Source: Bacillota bacterium
GTDB taxonomy: Bacteria > Bacillota > Clostridia > UBA1381
Assembly: GCA_021205715.1 (NCBI GenBank)
Contig: JAJPXA010000027.1
Span: 1 to 13,833 of the forward strand
Reading direction: 5' to 3'
Length of the DNA: 13,833 bases
Position 1 is the stretch's first letter. Each line of letters opens with the position of its first letter. The notes beneath the pieces are model-generated. The model saw nothing but the letters and a program-made list of their open reading frames with translations, made no database searches and was not told the DNA's origin. Shown in pieces: positions 6,287-13,833 of this stretch. The position numbers and the translations under genes were made by a program.

Positions 6287-8677
6287 ATGAACAAATCATT
6301 TAAAATTCTTGAATTTAACAAGATACTCGACAAGCTTTCCTCGTATACGGAAAACGAGTCGGTGAAAAATAAAATACAGTCAATGCACCCGCTCCCGTTT
6401 GAGCGGGCGCTTTCTGCGCAGCGTGAAACTACCGAGGCTATGACGACGCTTTTAAAGTTAGGCGCGCCGCCGGTGAGCCTTTCGGTAAAGCCGGTAACGG
6501 AGTACGCCAAGCGCGCGGAGCAGTCGGGAATGCTGCATATTACGGAGCTTCTTGCGATTTCAAAATTTTTGTATACCGCAAGAGCTATGAAGCAATATCT
6601 TAACGAGGCGTCAGATGAATGCGAAAGGCTCAAGGAAACAGGCGAGAGCATAATAACCGCAAAGGCGGTCGAGGACAGAATTAATGCTTGTATTATATCG
6701 GAGGACGAAATTGCGGACGACGCGACAGCGGAGCTTGCGGCGATACGGCGCAAAATACGAACCCTAAACGCGAAAATACGCGATACGCTCAACGATATGA
6801 TTAAGAGCGCGCATTATAAAAAGCTCCTGCAAGACCCGGTTGTGACAATCCGCTCCGACAGGTATGTAATACCCGTAAAAAGCGAGCATAAATCCGAGGT
6901 TTCGGGTATAGTTCACGACACGTCGGCAAGCGGCGCGACGCTTTTTATTGAGCCGATGAGCGTGGTGAACAGCAATAATGAGATTCGCGACCTGAAAAAT
7001 CAAGAGGAACAGGAGATAGAGCGTATACTGTTCGAGCTATCGGCGCTTGTTGCCGAAAACGCGCACACGATTTTCGTCGATTACAAGGCGGTGACAACGC
7101 TTGATTTTATGTTCTGCAAGGGCAAGCTGTCGCTTGATATGAACGCGAACGAGCCGCACCTTAACACGGAGGGCAGAATCAATTTTAAACGCGCGCGGCA
7201 TCCGTTGATAGACAAGGACGCTGTCGTGGCAAACGACATCGTTTTGGGCGACAAATTTGACACGCTTATAATAACCGGCCCCAACACGGGCGGCAAAACA
7301 GTTACCATTAAAACCATAGGCTTATTTTCGATTATGGCGGCGGCGGGACTCCATATTCCCGCGCAGGACGGCAGTGAGGCGGCTGTATTCGATAAAATTT
7401 ACGCCGACATCGGCGACGAGCAGTCGATTGAGCAAAATCTTTCGACATTTTCGTCGCATATGGTGAATATTGTCGATATTTTAAACAGCGTCGGAAAAAA
7501 TTCGCTCGCGCTCTTTGACGAGCTTGGCGCGGGAACCGATCCCACGGAGGGCGCGGCGCTCGCGGTCGCGGTGCTTGAATATTTGCGGGCAAGGGGCGTT
7601 ACCACCGCGACAACCACGCATTACAGCGAGCTGAAGGTATTCGCGCTTGCGACGGACGGGATAGAAAACGCGTCATGCGAGTTCGATGTCGCGACCCTGA
7701 AACCGACATACAAGCTGCTTATCGGCGTTCCGGGAAAATCCAACGCGTTCGCCATTTCAAGGCGCTTGGGACTTAACGAGGAGGTAATATCGCGGGCGAA
7801 CGATATACTCTCGGACGAGGACGTGAAATTTGAGGATGTTATAACCGACCTTGAGCAAAAGCGCGTTCAGGCAAGCCGCGAAAAGGACGAGGTTTCACGG
7901 TTGAAATCCGAATTGAAGGATTTGCGCCAACAGGTGGAAAAGGACAGAATTAAGCTCAAGGAAAACAAATCGCGTATATTGGAGGACGCGCGGCGCGAGG
8001 CGAAGATTATCGTTATGGACGCTAAGGATGAGGCGAACAGCATAATCCGCGATTTGGAAAAAATCCGTCAACAAGGCAATATGCGATCCGATAACCTGAA
8101 CAAGAAAACCGCCGCCGCGCGTGAGAAGCTCAAAAGCAAGGAGGACACCATCGATGAGGCGATGCGCCGAGCGGCGAAGCCGAAAAAGACGTATGTTGAG
8201 CCGCCTAAGAATTTGAAGCCGGGAACGCTGGTGAAAATAACGGATATGAACCAGGAGGCGACGGTCTTAACCGAGCCGGACAAGAACGGCAATGTCAGGG
8301 TTCAGGCGGGTATTATAAAGCTCAGCGTTCATATAACGAATCTGCGCGTGATAGACGACTCAAAGGAAAAGTCAAAGGCGCTTGCGGACAAGTACGTGAA
8401 AAGCACCGCTGTTTACGCGTCGAAAACAAAGGACGTTTCGACCGAGATTGATGTGCGCGGTCAAATGCTTGAGGAAGCGGTGCTGAACGTTGAGAAGTTT
8501 TTGGATGACTGCTATCTTGCGGGTATTTCGCCCGTGAGCATTATCCACGGCAAGGGCACCGGCGTTTTGCGGCGCGGTATACAGGAACGCTTGAAGCGCC
8601 ACAAGTACGTAGCGTCCTACCGCTTGGGCAAATACGGCGAGGGCGAGGACGGAGTTACGATAGTGGAGCTGAAGTAA
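6287..8677 (+). CDS. mutS2: MutS2 ATPase/endonuclease (Smr-domain MutS homologue)
   Basis: MutS2 (796 residues, the normal family length) lacks the mismatch-recognition domain of MutS1. It is known as a suppressor of homologous recombination and, in Bacillus subtilis, as a factor that splits collided ribosomes. The N-terminal core and clamp helices span about 1-310. The ABC-type ATPase follows, with Walker A GPNTGGKT at 331-338, Walker B LALFDE ending at D411-E412, and the TTTHYSEL segment after it. A charged coiled coil lies at about 520-640. A KOW-like small beta domain (PGTLVKITDMNQEATVL...) comes next, then the C-terminal Smr nuclease domain (about 720-796) with the D-V-R-G motif at 722-725 and HGKGTG at 754-759. 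All catalytic motifs are present, so the protein looks intact. It is the last gene of the 3364-8677 run. I see no good terminator after it, so some read-through into the next gene is possible. Confidence 0.97.
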   Translation: MNKSFKILEFNKILDKLSSYTENESVKNKIQSMHPLPFERALSAQRETTEAMTTLLKLGAPPVSLSVKPVTEYAKRAEQSGMLHITELLAISKFLYTARAMKQYLNEASDECERLKETGESIITAKAVEDRINACIISEDEIADDATAELAAIRRKIRTLNAKIRDTLNDMIKSAHYKKLLQDPVVTIRSDRYVIPVKSEHKSEVSGIVHDTSASGATLFIEPMSVVNSNNEIRDLKNQEEQEIERILFELSALVAENAHTIFVDYKAVTTLDFMFCKGKLSLDMNANEPHLNTEGRINFKRARHPLIDKDAVVANDIVLGDKFDTLIITGPNTGGKTVTIKTIGLFSIMAAAGLHIPAQDGSEAAVFDKIYADIGDEQSIEQNLSTFSSHMVNIVDILNSVGKNSLALFDELGAGTDPTEGAALAVAVLEYLRARGVTTATTTHYSELKVFALATDGIENASCEFDVATLKPTYKLLIGVPGKSNAFAISRRLGLNEEVISRANDILSDEDVKFEDVITDLEQKRVQASREKDEVSRLKSELKDLRQQVEKDRIKLKENKSRILEDARREAKIIVMDAKDEANSIIRDLEKIRQQGNMRSDNLNKKTAAAREKLKSKEDTIDEAMRRAAKPKKTYVEPPKNLKPGTLVKITDMNQEATVLTEPDKNGNVRVQAGIIKLSVHITNLRVIDDSKEKSKALADKYVKSTAVYASKTKDVSTEIDVRGQMLEEAVLNVEKFLDDCYLAGISPVSIIHGKGTGVLRRGIQERLKRHKYVASYRLGKYGEGEDGVTIVELK

Positions 8678-8737
8678 GCAGGAATTAATACCGATTTATC
8701 ACAAAAATCATATTTTTTCGGACACAGTGCAACAGGA

Positions 8738-8766
8738 TTGATTTTTTGTGCGAAATATCGTAATAT
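8738..8766 (+). promoter_or_regulatory. Possible promoter upstream of the methyltransferase-like gene
   Basis: TTGATT (8738-8743) and TAATAT (8761-8766) are separated by 17 bp in the AT-rich gap after mutS2. Both hexamers match consensus at four of six positions. Transcription would begin near 8773, just upstream of where homology to the methyltransferase N-terminus begins. AT-rich DNA gives such matches by chance, so this is tentative. Confidence 0.4.
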
Positions 8767-8818
8767 TGTTTAAAATGAAACGGCGATTCACGTAACTGAT
8801 TGGAGCGCAGAGCAGAAT

Positions 8819-9547
8819 TTGAAATTTAAGAAGCTTAGAACGCAGCCGGCGAAGGATTTAGCAGCACGTATTACGAATGTGCCGCAAACGGCGGTAGACA
8901 TCGGCTGCGGTCCGGGGAACAGCACTCGTATACTCCGTGATGTGTTTCCCGAAGCAGCCATCTTGGGAATTGACAGCTCACCGAATATGATAGAACGTGC
9001 GGAACGGGAAAATCCGGATTTAAGCTTTCGCCTTTGTGAAGCAACTGAGCTTAGAGAGAAATATGACCTCGTTTTTTCAAACGCATGTCTGCAATGGATA
9101 CCCAACCATGAAACGCTTATTCCGTCGCTTATGGAAAAGCTAACCGACGGAGGTACATTTGCCGCGCAGATGCCGATGAATAGTGAGGAGCCGCTCTACC
9201 GCTTGATTGACGAGATTGTCAGTGAATCAGAGTGGGGGTTTGAAAATATGCGTCTGCCAAACAATAGGACACTTACCGTAAGGAAATATTATGATATATT
9301 GTCTTATTGCTCATCGGCGTTTGACATTTGGGAAACAAAATATTACCATATTTTACCGAATTGTCATGCGCTTGTTGAGTGGGTAAAGGGCACAAAGCTG
9401 CGCCCGTATCTTGATTTTCTGGGCGAGAAACGCGGCGCGGAGCTTGAGAGAGAAATTGAGGAACGCGCAAAACCGCTCTATCCGCCGACAACGGACGGCA
9501 ATATTATGTTTGGTTTCCGCCGTCTGTTTATTATTGCGCATAAATAG
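8819..9547 (+). CDS. tam: Trans-aconitate 2-methyltransferase-like SAM-dependent methyltransferase, start uncertain
   Basis: Class I SAM-dependent methyltransferase resembling Tam, which methylates trans-aconitate, an inhibitor formed from the TCA-cycle intermediate cis-aconitate. The SAM-binding motif VDIGCGPGNSTRIL lies near residue 25, followed by GIDSSPNMIERA, FSNACLQWIPNHE, AQMP, YYDILSYC and WVKGTKLRPYL, all lining up with E. coli Tam as I recall it. The only usual start is a TTG at 8819, giving 242 residues against about 252 for E. coli Tam. In-frame translation upstream of that TTG reads V-T-D-W-S-A-E-Q-N, matching the E. coli beginning M-S-D-W-N. At the position of the initiator Met there is a GTA codon (8792-8794), not ATG or GTG. 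The start codon may therefore have been lost, or a rare start is used; no strong ribosome site is visible. Ala codons include more gca than in neighbouring genes, so recent acquisition is possible. The fold is secure; exact substrate is not. Confidence 0.8.
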   Translation: MKFKKLRTQPAKDLAARITNVPQTAVDIGCGPGNSTRILRDVFPEAAILGIDSSPNMIERAERENPDLSFRLCEATELREKYDLVFSNACLQWIPNHETLIPSLMEKLTDGGTFAAQMPMNSEEPLYRLIDEIVSESEWGFENMRLPNNRTLTVRKYYDILSYCSSAFDIWETKYYHILPNCHALVEWVKGTKLRPYLDFLGEKRGAELEREIEERAKPLYPPTTDGNIMFGFRRLFIIAHK

Positions 9548-9639
9548 GGAGTCATAATCCGTGCGAGTTTGTGAAAGAAAGTGCTTTAATAAAGAAAATA
9601 TGTATTCAAATCTGCAAATAATAAAGTAGGTGACGATAA

Positions 9640-10125
9640 ATGGCTAAAAAGAAAAATGTTACAAACGCTATGCGGCTTTTAAACGCCGCAAAAATTGAAT
9701 ATGACGCAATCGAATACGAAGCGGACGCGGTGGGGGAGAATTTCGGCGTTGAAATCGCCCGCCTTACGGGTATGCCCTGCGATATTTGCTTTAAAACCCT
9801 TGTCGCTCGCGGCGACAAAACCGGTGTCATTGTCGCTTGTGTGCCGGTTGACGCGGAGGTTGATTTGAAAAAGCTCGCCGCCGTGTCCGGCAACAAAAAG
9901 GTCGAGATGATACACGTAAAGGAGCTTTTGCAGCTTACCGGCTACATACGCGGCGGGGTATCGCCTATCGGTATGAAAAAGAAATACCCGACTTATGTAA
10001 ACCAAACCGCCGAGGAACACGAAAAAATTGCGGTAAGCGCGGGTGTTTGCGGCTGCTCGGTGATGCTGTCGCCAAAGGACTTGCAAAATGCGACAAACTG
10101 CGAGTTTAAAAACATTATAAGATAA
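9640..10125 (+). CDS. ybaK: YbaK/EbsC-family Cys-tRNA(Pro) deacylase
   Basis: Cytoplasmic proofreading enzyme (161 residues, normal length) that hydrolyses Cys-tRNA(Pro), a product of mischarging by prolyl-tRNA synthetase. The family is related to the ProRS INS editing domain. Visible hallmarks are ICFKTLV (residues 49-55), with K52 at the position of the conserved functional lysine; the central D-A-E-V-D-L-K-K-L segment; GYIRGGVSPIG (101-111), matching the GG-x-S-P-x-G motif; and a C-terminal helix-strand pair. The start follows TAGGTGA at 9627-9633 with 6 bp spacing. It lies 92 bp after the methyltransferase gene. I found no convincing promoter in that gap, so it may be read from the upstream promoter. 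Two hairpins downstream end the transcript. Family members also act on other aminoacyl-tRNAs, so the tRNA substrate is inferred. Confidence 0.93.
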   Translation: MAKKKNVTNAMRLLNAAKIEYDAIEYEADAVGENFGVEIARLTGMPCDICFKTLVARGDKTGVIVACVPVDAEVDLKKLAAVSGNKKVEMIHVKELLQLTGYIRGGVSPIGMKKKYPTYVNQTAEEHEKIAVSAGVCGCSVMLSPKDLQNATNCEFKNIIR

Positions 10126-10132
10126 TTAAAAG

Positions 10133-10165
10133 ACAGTAAAACCGCAGGCGGCTTTGCTGTTTTTT
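10133..10165 (+). terminator. Rho-independent terminator after ybaK
   Basis: A 12-bp stem (10133-10144 with 10149-10160) has one A-C mismatch and one G-T pair, a CAGG loop, and a T6 tract at 10160-10165. It begins 8 bp past the ybaK stop codon and ends plus-strand transcription. Confidence 0.85.
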
Positions 10166-10181
10166 AATTCGGCGCGGACGC

Positions 10182-10214
10182 AAAAATCCACATCGTAATC
10201 GATGTGGGTTTTTT
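10182..10214. terminator. Bidirectional terminator between convergent ybaK and nifJ
   Basis: A stem of about 14 bp (10182-10195 with 10200-10213) encloses a TAAT loop. On the plus strand it runs into a T6 tract (10209-10214). On the minus strand the five As at 10182-10186 read as a T tract. It lies 16 bp past the nifJ stop, so it can terminate nifJ and also act as a second stop for ybaK. Confidence 0.85.
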
Positions 10215-10229
10215 ATATAGGAATATTTA

Positions 10230-13200
10230 TTATGCTTCAGCCTCGGCAAGCTTCTTTAATTTTTCATACTTAGCCTTAGCGTCCTTAGCCGCCTTGTCAA
10301 ACAACTCTTCCGCTCTTTCCTTATTTGCGCGCGCAAGAGAGCTGTAACGAACCTCACCCATTATGAAGTCCTTATAGTCAAGCTTGGGTTCTTTCGAATC
10401 AAGCGTAAACGGGTTCTTGCCCTCGTCAGCCTTTCTCGGGTCATATCTGAAGCAGTGCCAGTATCCCGACTCAACCGCTTTCTTTTCCTCGGTTTGAGCG
10501 TTTACCATACCGCCCTTGATGCCGTGGTTGATACACGGAGCGTACGCGATAATGAGCGACGGACCGTGATAGCTTTCAGCCTCAATCATAGCCGTCAGGC
10601 ATTGCTGCATATTGTAGCCCATAGCTACCTGAGCAACGTAGATATAGCCGTAGGACATTGCGATTGCCGCAAGGTCTTTCTTCTTCGACTCCTTACCTGC
10701 CGCCGCAAACTGCGCTATAGCGCCTGTCGGTGTGGATTTTGACGCCTGACCGCCGGTGTTTGAATAAACCTCGGTATCGAATACCAATGCGTTTATGTCC
10801 TCGCCGGATGCCAACGCGTGGTCAAGACCGCCGAAGCCGATGTCGTATGCCCAGCCGTCGCCGCCGAATATCCAGCAGGATTTCTTTGAAAGGTAATCCT
10901 TATCCGCAAGCACGTTTTTCGCGTCTTCGGAGCCTACAGCGGCTACTGCCTTTATAAGCTCGTCTGTTGCAACCTTATTCAAGGTGCCGTCCTCTTTGGT
11001 TTCAATGAATTTGTCAAGCGCACTCTTAACACCCGCGTCTGTTTCCGCAATCTTGGCGCATTTTTCTATAGCGTGTTCTCTTACGGTGTTTTGAGCTATA
11101 GCCATACCCAAACCGAATTCGGCGTTGTCCTCAAACAGCGAGTTTGACCAAGCGGGGCCCTTGCCCTCAGCGTCCTTCGTATACGGAGTGGACGGAGCCG
11201 ACGCGCCCCAAATTGACGAACAGCCCGTCGCGTTCGCGATGAACATTCTGTCGCCGAAGAGCTGTGTCGCAAGCTTTGCGTACGGTGTTTCGCCGCAACC
11301 CGCGCACGCGCCCGAAAATTCGAGGTAGGGGAGCTTAAACTGCGAACCCTTAACCTTATCCGCGGGGAACTTTTCAAGTGCCGCCTGCTTTTCGCCGAGC
11401 GGAGCCGCATAGTCGTAATACTTCTGTTCGCCCTCGTTTTCCTCGAGCGGACTCATAGTAAGAGTGTTGTTCTTGATGTTGCCCGGGCAGATGTTGGCAC
11501 AGCTGCCGCATCCGGTACAGTCAAGAACCGAAATTGCCATTGTGTAGTAGTAGCCGTCAATCTGCTTTGCCGGAGCGTACTTAATGCCTTCGGGAGCGTT
11601 GTTAAGCTCCTCCTCGGTAAGCACTACCGGACGAATACAAGCGTGCGGGCAGACAAACGAGCATTGTCCGCACTGGATACAGGTTTCGTTGTTCCATACG
11701 GGAACATCAATCGCGATACCGCGCTTTTCGTAAGCGGCGCTTCCCAGAGGAACCTCGCCGGTCTGATACTTTTCAAATGCCGATACCGGAAGCTTCGCGC
11801 CCGCGAACGCGTTTACGGGAACAAGGATGTTGTTTACGTAATCGATAAGCTCGCCGTCGCCGTCGAAATGTACAGCCAATGACTCGTCAACCGCGTTTTT
11901 CCAGCTTTCGGGTACTTCAACCTTTACAACCTGCTGTGCGCCCGCGTCGATAGCCGCATGGTTCATCTTAACGATGTCGTCACCCTTGCGAGCGTATGAC
12001 GCCGTAGCCGCGTCCTTCATATACTTTATCGCGTCATCCTCGGGGATGATTTTCGCGAGCTTGAAGAATGCCGACTGCAAAACAGTGTTGATTCTGTTGC
12101 CCAGACCGATTTCCTTACCTATTTTAACACCGTCGATGGTGTAGAAGTTAATGTTGTTTTCGGCGATATATCTCTTAACTTGTCCGGGAAGATGAGTTTC
12201 AAGCTCCTCGGCATTCCACGAGCAGTTCAAAAGGAATGTTCCGCCCGGCTTTATGTCGCTTACCATATCGTACTGTCTTATGTATGACGCCTTATGGCAG
12301 GCAACGAAGTCAGCCTTGTCGATAAGATATGTCGATGTAATCTTAGCGTTTCCGAAACGGAGATGTGAGCAGGTAAGACCGCCGGACTTCTTCGAGTCGT
12401 AATCGAAATACGCCTGAACATTCATATCCGTATGGTCGCCGATAATCTTAACCGAGTTCTTGTTTGCGCCGACCGTACCGTCCGCGCCCAAGCCCCAGAA
12501 CTTACAGCTTGTGATTCCCGCAGGAGTGGTGTCGGGATTTTCAACAACGGGCAGTGAAAGATTTGTAACATCGTCTTCAATGCCTATTGTGAAATGCTTC
12601 TTTTCGGTATTCTTGAATACCGATATAATATTTGCGGGGGTCGTGTTCTTTGAAGCAAGACCGTAACGTCCGGCAAATACTTCAACGTCTTTTAAGCCCG
12701 CTTCTTCAAGCGCCGCCACAACGTCGAGATAAAGCGGCTCGCCTATAGCGCCCGGCTCCTTTGTTCTGTCGAGAACCGATACCTTTTTAACGGTTTTGGG
12801 AAGCACGTCGACAAAGTGCTTGATTGAGAACGGTCTGAACAATCTAACCGCAACCATACCGACTTTAGCGCCGTTGGCGTTCATATAGTCGATGGTTTCG
12901 GCAACGGTGTCGCAGACACTGCCCATAGCTACGATTACCTGATCCGCATCGGGAGCGCCGTAGTAGTTAAAGAGCTTGTAATCAGAGCCGATTTTCGCGT
13001 TTACCTTGTTCAGGTATCCCTCAACTATTTCGGGAACAGCCATATATGCCTTGTTGCACGCCTCTCTTGCCTGGAAATATATATCTCCGTTTTGAGCGGT
13101 GCCGCGCTGCGCCGGATGCTCGGGGTTCAACGCCTTGTTTCTGAATGCGTTAAGCGCGTCCCAATTAACCATATCGGCAAGGTCGTTATAATCCCAGCAC

Positions 13201-13751
13201 TCAACCTTTTGATACTCATGCGAGGTTCTGAAGCCGTCGAAGAAATGCACGAACGGAACTCCGCCCTCTATCGCCGAAAGATGCGCGACAGCGGCTAAGT
13301 CCATAGCCTCCTGCGGGTTGTTCGAGCAGAGCATCGCAAAGCCGGTCTGACGGCAAGCCATAACGTCGCTGTGGTCGCCGAAGATTGAAAGCGCATGAGC
13401 CGAAATACATCTCGCGGATACGTTAAATACCGCCGGTAATTGTTCGCCGGCAATCTTATACATATTCGGAATCATAAGCAAAAGACCCTGCGAAGCCGTA
13501 TAGGTCGTGGTCAGCGCGCCCGCCGTGAGAGAGCCGTGAACCGCGCCCGCGGCGCCCGCCTCGGACTGCATTTCAACAACCTTTACGGTGTTTCCGAAGA
13601 TGTTTTTTTGTCCGGCGGCAGCCCATTTGTCAGTAACCTCCGCCATTGTTGAAGATGGTGTAATAGGGTAGATGGCAGCGACGTCCGTAAACGCGTATGA
13701 CGCGTAAGCGGCGGCGTTGTTGCCGTCCATAGTTTTAATTTTTCTTCCCAT
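10230..13751 (-). CDS. nifJ: Pyruvate:ferredoxin (flavodoxin) oxidoreductase, single-chain
   Basis: Cytoplasmic enzyme (1173 residues, full length for the homodimeric type) that converts pyruvate, CoA and oxidised ferredoxin to acetyl-CoA, CO2 and reduced ferredoxin. Domains in order: the pyruvate/TPP-pyrimidine domain (about 1-250, with YPITPSSTMAE at 28-38), domain II (about 262-390), the gamma CoA-region domain (about 415-630), the EKR linker, the two-cluster ferredoxin domain and the TPP-binding domain. The ferredoxin cysteines are C691, C694, C697, C701 and C745, C748, C751, C755. The TPP domain (about 785-1140) has the third-cluster cysteines C816, C819, C844 and C1073, plus GGDGWAYDIG (963-972) and EVYSNTGGQ with N998. 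All cluster ligands are present, so the enzyme looks functional. The start at 13751 follows an AGGAGG site (13761-13766). It is convergent with ybaK and appears monocistronic in the window. Confidence 0.98.
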   Translation of the reverse strand: MGRKIKTMDGNNAAAYASYAFTDVAAIYPITPSSTMAEVTDKWAAAGQKNIFGNTVKVVEMQSEAGAAGAVHGSLTAGALTTTYTASQGLLLMIPNMYKIAGEQLPAVFNVSARCISAHALSIFGDHSDVMACRQTGFAMLCSNNPQEAMDLAAVAHLSAIEGGVPFVHFFDGFRTSHEYQKVECWDYNDLADMVNWDALNAFRNKALNPEHPAQRGTAQNGDIYFQAREACNKAYMAVPEIVEGYLNKVNAKIGSDYKLFNYYGAPDADQVIVAMGSVCDTVAETIDYMNANGAKVGMVAVRLFRPFSIKHFVDVLPKTVKKVSVLDRTKEPGAIGEPLYLDVVAALEEAGLKDVEVFAGRYGLASKNTTPANIISVFKNTEKKHFTIGIEDDVTNLSLPVVENPDTTPAGITSCKFWGLGADGTVGANKNSVKIIGDHTDMNVQAYFDYDSKKSGGLTCSHLRFGNAKITSTYLIDKADFVACHKASYIRQYDMVSDIKPGGTFLLNCSWNAEELETHLPGQVKRYIAENNINFYTIDGVKIGKEIGLGNRINTVLQSAFFKLAKIIPEDDAIKYMKDAATASYARKGDDIVKMNHAAIDAGAQQVVKVEVPESWKNAVDESLAVHFDGDGELIDYVNNILVPVNAFAGAKLPVSAFEKYQTGEVPLGSAAYEKRGIAIDVPVWNNETCIQCGQCSFVCPHACIRPVVLTEEELNNAPEGIKYAPAKQIDGYYYTMAISVLDCTGCGSCANICPGNIKNNTLTMSPLEENEGEQKYYDYAAPLGEKQAALEKFPADKVKGSQFKLPYLEFSGACAGCGETPYAKLATQLFGDRMFIANATGCSSIWGASAPSTPYTKDAEGKGPAWSNSLFEDNAEFGLGMAIAQNTVREHAIEKCAKIAETDAGVKSALDKFIETKEDGTLNKVATDELIKAVAAVGSEDAKNVLADKDYLSKKSCWIFGGDGWAYDIGFGGLDHALASGEDINALVFDTEVYSNTGGQASKSTPTGAIAQFAAAGKESKKKDLAAIAMSYGYIYVAQVAMGYNMQQCLTAMIEAESYHGPSLIIAYAPCINHGIKGGMVNAQTEEKKAVESGYWHCFRYDPRKADEGKNPFTLDSKEPKLDYKDFIMGEVRYSSLARANKERAEELFDKAAKDAKAKYEKLKKLAEAEA

Positions 13752-13782
13752 CTATATATTCCTCCTTTGAATTTTATTACGA

Positions 13783-13806
13783 TAAAATTAGTCTAAAATA
13801 ATTTTA
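13783..13806. repeat. Inverted repeat in the nifJ leader region
   Basis: TAAAATTA (13783-13790) and TAATTTTA (13799-13806) form perfect 8-bp inverted arms around an 8-bp spacer, 32 bp upstream of the nifJ start. It could be an operator, but the region is nearly all A/T and chance is a real alternative. Confidence 0.3.
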
Positions 13807-13825
13807 ACCCTATATAGACATATAT

Positions 13826-13831
13826 ATTATA
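13826..13831 (-). promoter_or_regulatory. Possible -10 element of the nifJ promoter
   Basis: On the minus strand these bases read TATAAT, a perfect -10 hexamer, which would give a leader of about 68 nt before the nifJ start. The matching -35 element would lie beyond the window edge, so the promoter cannot be confirmed. A second candidate (TAAAAT near 13801-13806) has no recognisable -35. Confidence 0.4.
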
Positions 13832-13833
13832 AC

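Noticed and set aside
5926..6792. Minus-strand open frame of 288 codons opposite the hydro-lyase and mutS2 genes
   Set aside because: It lies antisense to two well-supported genes, has a low-complexity Ser/Arg/Pro-rich product, no ribosome site and no recognisable motif; it arises from the codon bias of the opposite strand.
8693..8716. Possible terminator after mutS2 (GATTT/AAATC followed by a T run)
   Set aside because: The stem is only 5 bp and A/T-rich, too weak to call.
8775..8795. Short ATG-initiated frame (MKRRFT) just before the methyltransferase
   Set aside because: It is only six codons and lacks a ribosome site; joining it to the methyltransferase frame would need an indel and would not match the family N-terminus.
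9569..9597. Possible ybaK promoter (TTGTGA with AAGAAA)
   Set aside because: The -35-like hexamer has no acceptable -10 at 16-18 bp spacing.

Overview
The window looks like ordinary chromosome of a strict anaerobe in the class Clostridia (Bacillota), perhaps an Oscillospirales- or Monoglobus-like gut or rumen lineage; the genus is a guess. The signs are an S-layer homology surface protein, a single-chain pyruvate:ferredoxin oxidoreductase, MutS2, an Mrp protein with the Cys-rich N-terminus common in Clostridia, strong purine-rich ribosome sites (AAGGAGG type), AT-rich promoters with TTGAAA/TAAAAT hexamers, and mixed GC/AT codon use (many gcg, cgc and ata codons).

Layout. Positions 44-3094 (+) encode a secreted 1016-residue SLH-domain protein closed by a strong terminator. 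A clear sigma-A type promoter at 3267-3295 then leads into a tightly packed co-directional run: a sodium:neurotransmitter-symporter family transporter (3364-4854), an Mrp/NBP35 Fe-S carrier ATPase (4872-5693), a lone beta subunit of a class I fumarase/tartrate-dehydratase type hydro-lyase (5709-6263), and MutS2 (6287-8677). Gaps of 15-23 bp suggest one transcript. Next come a trans-aconitate methyltransferase-like gene with a doubtful start (8819-9547) and a YbaK/EbsC-family Cys-tRNA(Pro) deacylase (9640-10125). Two hairpin terminators, the second bidirectional, separate this block from the convergent nifJ gene (10230-13751, minus strand), whose upstream region runs to the right edge.

How the genes fit together. 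PFOR is the central fermentative enzyme, making acetyl-CoA and reduced ferredoxin. The Mrp protein probably supplies Fe-S clusters, and the hydro-lyase belongs to a family whose partner subunit carries one. MutS2 and YbaK are housekeeping quality-control functions (recombination or ribosome rescue; tRNA proofreading). The operon shows no single obvious pathway.

No intergenic stretch exceeds 300 bp. I saw no tRNA, rRNA, CRISPR array, insertion sequence, phage or defence module, and I do not think the window holds a previously undescribed system. The points most worth a second look are the apparently lost start codon of the methyltransferase gene, the hydro-lyase beta subunit without its alpha partner, the altered TM6 hinge of the transporter, and the uncharacterised 800-residue ectodomain of the SLH protein.
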